This document shows, one piece after another, positions 1 through 5,603 of a stretch of 14,197 nt of DNA. Within the stretch, counting starts at the first letter, position 1. Every line of letters starts with the position of its first letter. This DNA comes from Scatosoma sp045652965. Lineage in GTDB: Bacteria > Bacillota > Clostridia > Christensenellales > Borkfalkiaceae. The stretch covers positions 1 to 14,197 of the forward strand of contig JAZOLI010000123.1 in NCBI GenBank assembly GCA_045652965.1, written 5' to 3'. Made by a program: the position numbers and the translations under genes. Below the pieces are notes generated by a model. That model was given only the letters and a program-made list of their open reading frames with translations. It ran no database searches and was not told the origin of the DNA.

Positions 1-107
1 CTAAGCGGATGTTTGCGTGTGCCATAAGGTAGCTTTGCAGGAGTCACCTGCGGCGTTTCCGCTTCGGTGAACGTCGGCAAAAAAGGCTCGCGCAGTTTTT
101 TTTATTT
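1..107 (+). ncRNA. Possible 3' end of a structured RNA with a U-tract terminator (partial)
   Basis: No reading frame on either strand is convincing here. The plus strand can fold. GCAGG (38-42) pairs with CCTGC (48-52) around AGTCA. Further on, a stem with two bulges is capped by a C(TTCG)G tetraloop at about 62-67. CTGCG (48-52) could alternatively pair with CGCAG just before a run of eight T at about 100-107, the pattern of an intrinsic terminator. The family is not recognised; 6S, SRP, tmRNA and RNase P were considered and no hallmark was found. The 5' part would lie outside the window. It could also be plain intergenic sequence. Confidence 0.3.
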
Positions 108-134
108 TATACGCCTATAAACGGATAAAAAACG

Positions 135-176
135 AGAGATCAAGGAAACACTTTGAAAAGTCTTTCTTTGATCTCT
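135..176 (-). terminator. Intrinsic terminator after the pol IV gene
   Basis: A 14-bp stem (135-148 with 163-176, one G-U wobble) is extended by an inner 4-bp stem and a TGAA loop. On the minus strand it is followed by CGTTTTTTATC. It lies about 100 bases after the dinB stop codon and would end the leftward flavoprotein-dinB transcript. The plus-strand side has only a weak T-run. Confidence 0.8.
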
Positions 177-272
177 TTCTATATCCAAGCGAAAGAAATT
201 GTGAATTTGATCATGTTCTCCCCCGCCGATAAGGTTAGTATGCGCAGGAGTTTTGCTCTTATACGTTCTTTC

Positions 273-1508
273 TCAATTTTCTTTTTGAGAGCGAATATCG
301 AGTCCGCTAAGCTTCTCGTCTTCCATCACCACGCCCCTTTGCACCGAAGCGTAGCCATATTTTTCCCGCAATTTTGCAACAGTGTTTTCCACGCGCTCTT
401 TCTTCGCATAACTCTTTCCGCCGCCGAGCGTTTCGCCGATCGTCAGTTGCTCGATATGATAATCAAACCCCGAAACGGTAACACCGAGCATACGCACTTT
501 CGCACCGAGCGGATAGTGTTTACAAAACAATTCAAACGCCGTTTTGGCGATATCGCCACAAAGGGCGGTGGGTTGCACTTTTGTTTGCCACGTGAAATCT
601 TCAAGCCGTTCGTTACGAACGACAATATGTACGGTGCTCGCTCTCCCCACGTCCGCCGCGCGTTGTCTCGCCGCCACGCTTTCGGATAACACGTAAAACC
701 AACGTTTCACTTCCGCGCGAGAAGTGATATCCTTTGGAAGCGTTGCCGAGTTGCCGATCGATTTTAAATCTTCATTCGTCTTTTGCCAATGCACGGGCTC
801 TTCGTCTTCGCCGCGCGCGTAAATTATCAGTTGTCTGCCCCGCTTGCCTAAAAGTTTACAAACGAGCGTTTCGTCCGCCCTTGCAAGATCGCCGATCGTA
901 TAAACGCCGATAGAACGAAGCGTTTTTGCCGTGGACGCGCCCACGAACAATAAATCGGTGACGGGCAACGGAAACACGACGCTAGGATAATTTTCTTCCG
1001 AAATCACCGTCACCGCATCGGGCTTTTTCAGCTCGGAAGCAAGCTTTGCAAACACCTTGTTAAAGCTTACTCCCACGGAAACGGTCACGCCAAGCTCTTT
1101 TTTCACTTCCGCGCGGATACGCTCGGCAATTTGCTCGCCGCTTCCAAAGAGCGCAACGCTTTCCGTCATATCAAGCGAACACTCGTCAATGCTACATTCT
1201 TCAATCTTTTCCGTATATCGCCCATAGATCTCTTTCACCATCTCCGAATAGCGTTTATATTCGTGATAATGCGAATCAACAAGCAACAAATCCGGACATT
1301 TTTTTAAGGCGGAATATACCGTTTCCGCCGTTTTTATGCCGTATTTTTTCGCTTCTTCGTTTTTTGCAAGCACGATGCCGTGTCGCTTTTCGGGATCGCC
1401 GCATACAATCAGCGGTTTGCCTGCGTATTCGGGATGCAAGGCAATTTCCACGGAAGCAAAAAAGTTGTTTAAATCGGAATGCAAAATCACCCGTTTTCGC
1501 TTGTCCAT
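273..1508 (-). CDS. dinB: DNA polymerase IV (Y-family translesion polymerase)
   Basis: A 411-residue Y-family polymerase for error-prone bypass of damaged template bases in the cytoplasm. The N-terminal metal-site motif HSDLNNFFASVE (about residues 10-21) and the catalytic SIDECSLD (Asp108, Glu109) are both present. The VSVGVSFNKVFAKLASELKKP segment of the palm follows, then a helix-hairpin-helix-like thumb and a little-finger domain. Length is normal for bacterial DinB/ImuB-type enzymes. I chose the ATG at 1508 because AAGGAAA sits 6 bases upstream. An upstream in-frame ATG at 1538 would overlap the preceding gene and has a poorer ribosome site. The gene starts one base after the stop of the flavoprotein gene, so the two are probably co-transcribed and translationally coupled. 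No clear beta-clamp peptide was identified at the C-terminus. No LexA-type operator was seen. DinB rather than UmuC is the likelier label, from length and lack of a umuD partner. Confidence 0.93.
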   Translation of the reverse strand: MDKRKRVILHSDLNNFFASVEIALHPEYAGKPLIVCGDPEKRHGIVLAKNEEAKKYGIKTAETVYSALKKCPDLLLVDSHYHEYKRYSEMVKEIYGRYTEKIEECSIDECSLDMTESVALFGSGEQIAERIRAEVKKELGVTVSVGVSFNKVFAKLASELKKPDAVTVISEENYPSVVFPLPVTDLLFVGASTAKTLRSIGVYTIGDLARADETLVCKLLGKRGRQLIIYARGEDEEPVHWQKTNEDLKSIGNSATLPKDITSRAEVKRWFYVLSESVAARQRAADVGRASTVHIVVRNERLEDFTWQTKVQPTALCGDIAKTAFELFCKHYPLGAKVRMLGVTVSGFDYHIEQLTIGETLGGGKSYAKKERVENTVAKLREKYGYASVQRGVVMEDEKLSGLDIRSQKEN

Positions 1509-1509
1509 T

Positions 1510-2367
1510 TTAGTTTCCTTTTTTCGCAAGATATTCACTTACGGCATGCGCCGCAACGTTTCCTTCCCCCGCCGCTTTCGTATATTGATAAGGTCTTCCC
1601 GTGCAATCGCCTGCAGCGAAAAGTCCGCTTATATTCGTTTGCATGTTTCTCGCAACGACAACGTGTCCGTTTTCCGTTTGCAAACCGCTCACAAGCGTCA
1701 CGGGAGAAACGCTTTCACGAAGTGAAAACAACCCGTCGATTTTCAGCTCTTGATCTTTGAAAATCAATGTTTCCACTCGCTTCTCGCCATTAATTTTTAC
1801 GGGCATTTTGCGAACGATTTCGATGTTTTCTCGTTCCACTTCCACAGGTTTATACATGGGAATTAGATAGACTTTTTTCGCAAAATTCGCAAGATATCCG
1901 ATCTCGTGTTCTAAACGCTTGGACGTGCAAAAAACCGCAATCGTTTTGCCTTTGTAAAGCGCGCCGTCGCACGTGGCGCAAAAGCTTACGCCCCGACCTG
2001 CAAATTCCGTTTCGCCATCGATCGTTTTCACCGATTCCACGCCGCAGGATAAAATCACCGTTTTGCTTTCATAATAATTCCCTTGCTCAGTCGCCACTCC
2101 AAATTTGCCGTTCAACGCATACACGCCTATCGCTTTTTCTTCCGTGATGACAATGTCCATATCTAAAAGTTGGGCTTGAAGCGCAGCCACGAACTTTTTG
2201 CCCGTCACGTTAGAAAGCCCAGGATAATTTCGTATGCTCTCTGCCTTTTCAATCTTCTCCGAAAGCGAACTCGAACCTAAAAGGATAAAATCCTTTCCGT
2301 TTGCTTTGAGCGTGAGCGCCGCCGATATCCCAGCCGCGCCGCTTCCAATGATGATACAATCTTTCAT
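1510..2367 (-). CDS. Thioredoxin-reductase-like flavoprotein with degenerate NADPH site
   Basis: A 285-residue FAD-dependent disulfide reductase of the thioredoxin reductase family. The FAD motif GSGAAG (residues 8-13), the redox pair CATC-D (130-134) and the C-terminal FAD motif GLFAAGDCTGRPYQ are intact, so a flavin plus active disulfide is well supported. The segment that should carry the NADPH motif (GxGxxA followed by HRR) instead reads AVFCTSKRLEHEIGYL..., with no glycine motif and no arginine pair. Ferredoxin-dependent flavin thioredoxin reductases known from clostridia lose exactly these motifs. I infer that this enzyme takes electrons from ferredoxin or another donor rather than NADPH. 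The start at 2367 is preferred because AAGGGG lies 7 bases upstream; an ATG two codons earlier at 2373 is too close to it. Its physical partner is dinB, one base downstream. No thioredoxin gene is adjacent. Confidence 0.88.
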   Translation of the reverse strand: MKDCIIIGSGAAGISAALTLKANGKDFILLGSSSLSEKIEKAESIRNYPGLSNVTGKKFVAALQAQLLDMDIVITEEKAIGVYALNGKFGVATEQGNYYESKTVILSCGVESVKTIDGETEFAGRGVSFCATCDGALYKGKTIAVFCTSKRLEHEIGYLANFAKKVYLIPMYKPVEVERENIEIVRKMPVKINGEKRVETLIFKDQELKIDGLFSLRESVSPVTLVSGLQTENGHVVVARNMQTNISGLFAAGDCTGRPYQYTKAAGEGNVAAHAVSEYLAKKGN

Positions 2368-2401
2368 AGCCATTCCCCTTTTTTAGTATGTATAAACATA
2401 A

Positions 2402-2434
2402 AGAAAAAAACCTTTTCGGTTAGACCCGAAAAGG
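2402..2434 (-). terminator. Intrinsic terminator after the small lipoprotein gene
   Basis: A perfect 9-bp stem, CCTTTTCGG (2411-2419) with CCGAAAAGG (2426-2434), has a 6-base loop. On the minus strand it is followed by seven T, then CTTTATG. It lies ten bases after the lipoprotein stop and separates that unit from the flavoprotein-dinB pair. Confidence 0.85.
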
Positions 2435-2443
2435 CGCTCTATT

Positions 2444-2671
2444 TTAATAAAAATCAGTCCAACCATCGCCTTGCGTTGAAGAATCTTTTGCAGACGAATC
2501 TTTTTCGGAAGAATCCTTTTCAGAAGAATCCTTTTCGGAAGAAGTTTGCATAGACGATTCTTGTTTGGAAGAACTATTGCCGTTGTTATTTATATCAACG
2601 TCAATAAAAAAGCAGGCAGAGCACGCACACATGATCGTTATCGCCAATGCGAGCATCAAAAACTTTTTCAT
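2444..2671 (-). CDS. Small Ser/Lys/Asp-repeat lipoprotein
   Basis: A 75-residue protein of unknown function. The N-terminus (MKKFLMLALAITIMCACSACFF) is a signal peptide with a Cys-rich end that resembles a lipobox, so it is probably a surface-anchored lipoprotein. The exact modified Cys (15, 17 or 20) cannot be decided. The mature part is short and dominated by four SSEKD-like pentapeptides, then GDGWTDFY. It has no enzymatic motif. The start has AAGGGG 11 bases upstream, a rather long spacing. It lies 15 bases downstream of the 44-residue peptide gene and shares its promoter and a dedicated terminator, so the two form a two-gene unit. It could be a surface spacer peptide or a partner of the upstream peptide. 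Confidence 0.75.
   Translation of the reverse strand: MKKFLMLALAITIMCACSACFFIDVDINNNGNSSSKQESSMQTSSEKDSSEKDSSEKDSSAKDSSTQGDGWTDFY
2481..2540. repeat. Four 15-bp tandem repeats inside the lipoprotein gene
   Basis: Four consecutive 15-base units (2481-2495, 2496-2510, 2511-2525, 2526-2540) follow the plus-strand pattern GAATCtTTTtCgGAa. They encode the SSEKD-type pentapeptides on the minus strand. The two central junction units differ at only one to three positions. The in-frame period means copy number can change without frameshift. Confidence 0.85.
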
Positions 2672-2686
2672 TTTATAAATTTCCCC

Positions 2687-2821
2687 TTACCAGCAACCCG
2701 ACCAGAAATCGCCACCGCTGCTTCCTCCTGCATTCGCTTCCGACGAACCTGCTGCCGCTAAAACGTCTTGCGCTTCAAACGTGATGACTTTTACGATTGG
2801 CGCTTCAAAATTCTTTTTCAT
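2687..2821 (-). CDS. 44-residue small peptide, possible secreted or modified peptide precursor
   Basis: A short protein starting MKKNFEAPIVKVITFEAQDVLAAAG and ending in a Gly/Ser-rich, aromatic tail (GGSSGGDFWSGCW). The start at ATG 2821 is supported by AAGGGAG 6 bases upstream and by the promoter at 2874-2902, which overlaps any longer version. Short proteins beginning with a K-[YF]-E-[AK]-P-x(4)-V-x-F-x(3)-D-[VI]-[LI] pattern are common and uncharacterised in gut Clostridia, as far as I recall. The conserved front with a variable, Gly/Ser/Cys-ending tail resembles a leader-core arrangement of modified peptides. No modification enzyme is encoded nearby. There is no signal peptide in this start choice. 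The lipoprotein gene follows 15 bases downstream. The function is unknown. Confidence 0.7.
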   Translation of the reverse strand: MKKNFEAPIVKVITFEAQDVLAAAGSSEANAGGSSGGDFWSGCW

Positions 2822-2873
2822 ATATTCTCCCTTGTCCTCCGTGCCATCGCACCCTATTTTATCAATTTTATAT

Positions 2874-2902
2874 ATTATAACATAGGAAAAAGTTGCTGTC
2901 AA
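2874..2902 (-). promoter_or_regulatory. Consensus sigma-A promoter for the peptide-lipoprotein unit
   Basis: On the minus strand, TTGACA (2902-2897), a 17-base spacer and TATAAT (2879-2874) match both consensus hexamers exactly. Transcription would start near 2867, giving a leader of about 45 bases before ATG 2821. A perfect promoter suggests strong expression of these two tiny genes. Confidence 0.85.
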
Positions 2903-2941
2903 GCTGTTTTTTAGCGTTTTTATAAAAGCGAAGCGGAAATT

Positions 2942-3715
2942 TTATCCACCGAACGCGATATCCAGCATCATCATAACAGCAAAACCGAAAAGTACGCCCC
3001 AAGCCCCCGTGCGTGGTGCTTCGTCGCATTTAGCATCGGGAATTAGATCTTGCGCGGCAACGAACACCATTGCGCCTGCAGAAAAGGATAAGAGCCAAGG
3101 CTGTAAAATGCGCAACACGGAAGCAAGAAAATAGCCGATTGCAGCAAAAATCGGCTCGGCAACGCCACTTGCCGTGCCTTGCAAAAATGCCTTATGAGCG
3201 CTTTCCCCCGCCGCAAGCGCAGGAAGAGAAATCGCCGCCCCTTCGGGGAAATTTTGCACGCCTATCCCCACAACCAACAATAACGCAGATAAAAACGCTT
3301 CCACACTTCCAAGAACGGACGCCGCGCCAAACGCAAACCCCACCGCCAAGCCTTCGGGGATATTGTGAAGCGTTACGGCAAAAAACAAGCGAGCCGATTT
3401 TACTTTTCCCTTTTCGCCGTTATAAAAACGTGCCGCAAAAGCATCGAGCAAAGTTAAAAACACGCCGCCGCATAAAAAACCTGCCGCCGCAGGTAAAAAA
3501 GCCCATTGCCCATAAAACGCCTGCGATTGTTCAAGCGCAGGAAGCAACAACGACCACACGGAAGCGGCGAGCATTACGCCTGAAGCAAAGCCTAAAAACA
3601 AAGCGTTGATCTTCGCAGGGATTTCCCTTTTGAAAAAATAGACGACCGCCGAGCCAAGCGTCGTCATAATAAATATAAAAGCAAAGCCGAAAATGGTTAT
3701 GAGCGTATAGCGCAT
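2942..3715 (-). CDS. ZIP-family divalent metal transporter
   Basis: A 257-residue polytopic membrane protein with about eight hydrophobic segments. It carries the two ZIP signature motifs of the metal path: HNIPEG in the fourth segment and QNFPEGAA in the fifth. The family imports zinc and sometimes iron or manganese into the cytoplasm. Length and motif spacing fit the ZupT/GufA-like bacterial branch, and substrate preference cannot be read from the sequence. The loop between segments three and four is short and lacks a His-rich stretch. The start at 3715 is chosen for its GGGGGAAAGAAG ribosome site; an ATG seven codons earlier (3736) has none. It is probably a single-gene unit. An A/T-rich region upstream (3740-3770) offers TATAAT-like hexamers but no good -35. 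No metal-regulator (Zur/Fur) box was recognised. Confidence 0.93.
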   Translation of the reverse strand: MRYTLITIFGFAFIFIMTTLGSAVVYFFKREIPAKINALFLGFASGVMLAASVWSLLLPALEQSQAFYGQWAFLPAAAGFLCGGVFLTLLDAFAARFYNGEKGKVKSARLFFAVTLHNIPEGLAVGFAFGAASVLGSVEAFLSALLLVVGIGVQNFPEGAAISLPALAAGESAHKAFLQGTASGVAEPIFAAIGYFLASVLRILQPWLLSFSAGAMVFVAAQDLIPDAKCDEAPRTGAWGVLFGFAVMMMLDIAFGG

Positions 3716-3865
3716 CTTCTTTCCCCCGTGTTTCATCCGTGTACATTATATACTTATATTATATTCTCGCCTACGAAAAAAGGAAACGCTAGAGCTTTTA
3801 AAAACCGAGCAAAAATGAAAAATTTGCATTTAGAAAAATAGTTGAAAAAACAAAGCAAAAAAAGT

Positions 3866-3894
3866 TTGACATTTAAAAAAACATTTGCTATAAT
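3866..3894 (+). promoter_or_regulatory. Perfect sigma-A promoter of the tRNA gene
   Basis: TTGACA (3866-3871), a 17-base spacer and TATAAT (3889-3894). Both hexamers match consensus, and the tRNA 5' end lies 14 bases after the -10 box. Confidence 0.9.
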
Positions 3895-3907
3895 ATACCA
3901 GACTGTT

Positions 3908-3983
3908 CGAGGCGTAGCGCAGCTGGTAGCGCGCAGCGTTCGGGACGCTGAGGTCGTGGGTTCGATCCCCGTCGCCTCGACCA
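3908..3983 (+). tRNA. tRNA-Pro (anticodon CGG)
   Basis: A 76-base cloverleaf with encoded CCA. The acceptor stem CGAGGCG pairs with CGCCTCG, the D stem is GCGC/GCGC, and the anticodon stem CAGCG/CGCTG encloses loop TTCGGGA with anticodon CGG at 3941-3943. The T arm is GTGGG-TTCGATC-CCCGT with two wobble pairs, and the discriminator base is A. It decodes proline CCG. tRNA 3' ends are frequent integration targets, and the gene-free region and accessory cluster begin just downstream. Confidence 0.97.
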
Positions 3984-4022
3984 AAAAAAGCAAGGAAATT
4001 AAAGGTTTTCCTTGCTTTTTTC
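3984..4022 (+). terminator. Terminator after tRNA-Pro, usable in both directions
   Basis: GCAAGGAAA (3990-3998) pairs perfectly with TTTCCTTGC (4007-4015). It is flanked by six A on the left and six T on the right, so it can end transcription from either strand. Confidence 0.85.
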
Positions 4023-4030
4023 TTTGCACT

Positions 4031-4051
4031 TGACCCAAAACTGACCCAAAA
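4031..4051. repeat. Short direct repeat next to the tRNA
   Basis: TGACCCAAAA occurs at 4031-4040 and again at 4042-4051, 11 bases apart, about 50 bases past the tRNA 3' end. Closely spaced short repeats at this distance from a tRNA are sometimes arm-type recombinase sites. Here that is only a possibility. Confidence 0.45.
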
Positions 4052-4224
4052 ACCACTTTTTCGAATCCGACCCCTTTTCCGTCATTTTTTACCAATTTTC
4101 CGGACGTCCGAACTGCACGAGCTCGCCAATGCCACACAACTACTTATTTACCAGCCTTTCCTGCCCCTGCTACGTACAAGCACTGCTTCGAGCGTTTGCA
4201 CGTTTAAAAACAAGCCTTTCCCCT

Positions 4225-4245
4225 GGAACGCCGCGCTGGCGTTCC
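4225..4245. repeat. Perfect 8-bp hairpin
   Basis: GGAACGCC (4225-4232) and GGCGTTCC (4238-4245) enclose the loop GCGCT. No U-tract follows on either strand, so it does not look like a terminator. Confidence 0.6.
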
Positions 4246-4267
4246 CATACAAACAAAAACCGCTTTT

Positions 4268-4304
4268 CACGCGCGCGTGCGTGCATATACGCGCGCGCAT
4301 ATAT
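4268..4304. other. 37-bp alternating purine/pyrimidine tract (Z-DNA-prone)
   Basis: Strict pyrimidine-purine alternation runs from 4268 to 4304, mainly CG/CA/TA steps. Within it GCGCGCGT (4271-4278) and ACGCGCGC (4289-4296) form an inverted repeat. Such tracts readily adopt left-handed DNA or cruciform structure under negative supercoiling. Confidence 0.75.
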
Positions 4305-4323
4305 TTTTCTTTAATCAATCTTT

Positions 4324-4345
4324 TAGCTATATAATAGTATAGCTA
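4324..4345. repeat. Inverted repeat, possible protein-binding dyad
   Basis: TAGCTATA (4324-4331) and TATAGCTA (4338-4345) form a perfect 8/8 dyad with a 6-base A/T-rich centre. It lies directly before the 12-bp direct repeats, so it could be an operator or a recombination core. Confidence 0.5.
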
Positions 4346-4354
4346 CTACGGACA

Positions 4355-4390
4355 TTTTGAGCACACCCACACAACGACTTTTGAGCACAC
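4355..4390. repeat. 12-bp direct repeat with 24-bp period
   Basis: TTTTGAGCACAC occurs at 4355-4366 and at 4379-4390. The 24-base period places both copies on roughly the same DNA face. Repeats of this type are found as multiple transposase sites at the ends of some insertion sequences (IS21-type, for example), but no transposase gene or outer end is present. They may be a relic or a binding site of the neighbouring element. Confidence 0.55.
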
Positions 4391-4428
4391 TAAAGTTTCA
4401 AAATATGCGTAGTAAACGCAAAAAAGAA

Positions 4429-4458
4429 GCAATCCCGACGTTTTCCCGTCGGGATTGC
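4429..4458 (-). terminator. Terminator closing the leftward accessory cluster
   Basis: A perfect 12-bp stem (GCAATCCCGACG 4429-4440 with 4447-4458) has a 6-base loop. On the minus strand it is followed by TTCTTTTTTGCG. It lies 90 bases beyond the last gene of the cluster. A second small hairpin (AGCGCG 4488-4493 with CGCGCT 4499-4504) lies between it and the gene. Confidence 0.88.
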
Positions 4459-4549
4459 TATTTCATTGTGTTTTTTACACGACAAATAGCGCGATAACCG
4501 CGCTTGTTTGTTTTTTATCCAATTACCCCTTGCCTACATTCCGCCTTTC

Positions 4550-5590
4550 TCATAGCACGCACCCTGCTTTCCAGCAATCGCATTGCACGCCCCCTGGCAT
4601 AAATCCCGTGTCAAAGCACTTCTTACACTTGCTAAAATGCTTTGCTTCGAGCTCGTCCACCGTCAAGCCGATCTTCGATAGAATCGCTGCGCTTTGTGCG
4701 TTCAAACGTGCCTTTTCTTCAAACAACGCCTGCACGCGCTTTGGATCGCCTTCGCGCTCAGCGCGAGCACATTCAAGCTCTATCATACGTAAACGCGTTG
4801 ATACGTCCCTAAATTGCGGGATTTTCTTCGCCTTTTCTTCGTTATGTAATGCAAAACGCTGTGCGCGATCGCGCAATCTATCATAATACGCTTTAAAATC
4901 CGTTTGTGCGTTCGCGTCCACGATCGCCTTCGGCAAAGGTTTTTCCTGCACGGTTTCAGCTTTCACCTTCTTCTGCTCTGCGCGCTTCGTCTTTCTCAAA
5001 AGCTTTAAATTTGCGCAAAAACGGCTCATTTCCCTGCCATTCACCCCTTTCACCGGGCGAGAGATTAAATCCGCATTGAAAAGCGCGAAAATGGCACGCA
5101 TAACAGTTTTCTCCGCAACGTTGAGCGTTTCGGAGATAGCGCGCAGCGATCCTTCATAGTATTCCTGTTTGCTTAACGTGTGCGTGTAGATCAACGACAA
5201 CACGTCAATTTCGGCGTTCGTCAAGAACCGATCAACGCCGTAGATCTTAAATTTCGTTGTAAAAAAGTAGTATTCAGAACGGATATGTCCGCAGGCGTCC
5301 TTGTCGCCGGTGTATTCGTATTCCGTGCAAGCTCCGCCTTTGCGCGTCACTTTAAACAAAGGATCGTTTTTCATAATCGCCACTTTACGCGCCGCAGAAG
5401 AGCGCGACACGTTAAGCTTTTCCTTAAACGTCGAATATCCAAAGCGCGCGACGTTATCACCGCGCCCGAACGAATAGGCAACACCTTTCACGAGCGTTTC
5501 TTTGCTCGTTGGCTTGTGTCCGTTCTTCGATTGAAAAAACGAATAGGGGCGCATGATGAACCCTGCGTTTTGTTTTTTAGCTGCTTCCAT
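4550..5590 (-). CDS. Replication-initiator-like protein with a C-terminal DnaC/DnaI-type zinc adaptor
   Basis: A 346-residue protein in three visible parts. Residues about 30-80 and 121-180 each look like winged-helix DNA-binding domains (STFKEKLNVSRSSAARKV; RAISETLNVAEKTVMRAI), the layout of plasmid RepA/DnaD-like initiators. Residues about 250-310 are a charged coiled coil (EEKAKKIPQFRDVSTRLRMI...). Residues 318-340 form a Cys4 zinc site (Cys322, 325, 337, 339) in the context CKKCFDTGFMPGGVQCDCW. Coiled coil plus C-x2-C-x-DTG-x(n)-C-x-C is the N-terminal helicase-binding region of Bacillota DnaC/DnaI-type loaders. There the AAA+ ATPase follows, but this protein ends six residues after the zinc site. 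I infer that it binds an origin and recruits the host helicase directly. AAAGGA lies about 9 bases before the start. It is the last gene of the cluster, 13 bases after the beta-helix gene. Confidence 0.75.
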   Translation of the reverse strand: MEAAKKQNAGFIMRPYSFFQSKNGHKPTSKETLVKGVAYSFGRGDNVARFGYSTFKEKLNVSRSSAARKVAIMKNDPLFKVTRKGGACTEYEYTGDKDACGHIRSEYYFFTTKFKIYGVDRFLTNAEIDVLSLIYTHTLSKQEYYEGSLRAISETLNVAEKTVMRAIFALFNADLISRPVKGVNGREMSRFCANLKLLRKTKRAEQKKVKAETVQEKPLPKAIVDANAQTDFKAYYDRLRDRAQRFALHNEEKAKKIPQFRDVSTRLRMIELECARAEREGDPKRVQALFEEKARLNAQSAAILSKIGLTVDELEAKHFSKCKKCFDTGFMPGGVQCDCWKAGCVL

Positions 5591-5603
5591 ACCCTTTTAT
5601 CCT

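Larger units (their letters stand above)
4023..4428. other. Gene-free, dyad-rich region between tRNA-Pro and the accessory cluster
   Basis: No believable gene lies in these ~400 bases on either strand; the frames present lack ribosome sites and coding character. The region holds a tandem TGACCCAAAA (4031-4040 and 4042-4051), a 10-bp palindrome CGGACGTCCG (4101-4110), an 8-bp palindrome CGAGCTCG (4118-4125), a perfect 8-bp stem with 5-base loop (4225-4245), an alternating purine/pyrimidine tract (4268-4304), an 8-bp inverted repeat (4324-4345) and a 12-bp direct repeat (4355-4390). It may contain the end of the accessory element or the remains of an older insertion. No integrase is present. 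Confidence 0.6.

Noticed and set aside
153..689. 178-residue plus-strand frame
   Set aside because: It starts inside the terminator at 135-176 and lies antisense to the intact pol IV gene without a ribosome site.
2481..2540. Short regular repeats considered as a CRISPR array
   Set aside because: The units are contiguous 15-mers in a coding frame with no spacers.
3070..3609. 179-residue plus-strand frame
   Set aside because: Very Lys/Arg/Gln-rich shadow antisense to the ZIP transporter, with no start signal.
3754..4137. 127-residue minus-strand frame containing ATGIEPTTSASRTLRATS
   Set aside because: It is the antisense of tRNA-Pro; this peptide string is a well-known translation artefact of tRNA genes, and the frame also reads through two terminator stems.
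4129..4314. 61-residue plus-strand frame in the gene-free region
   Set aside because: No ribosome site, odd composition, and it runs through the hairpin and the alternating purine/pyrimidine tract.
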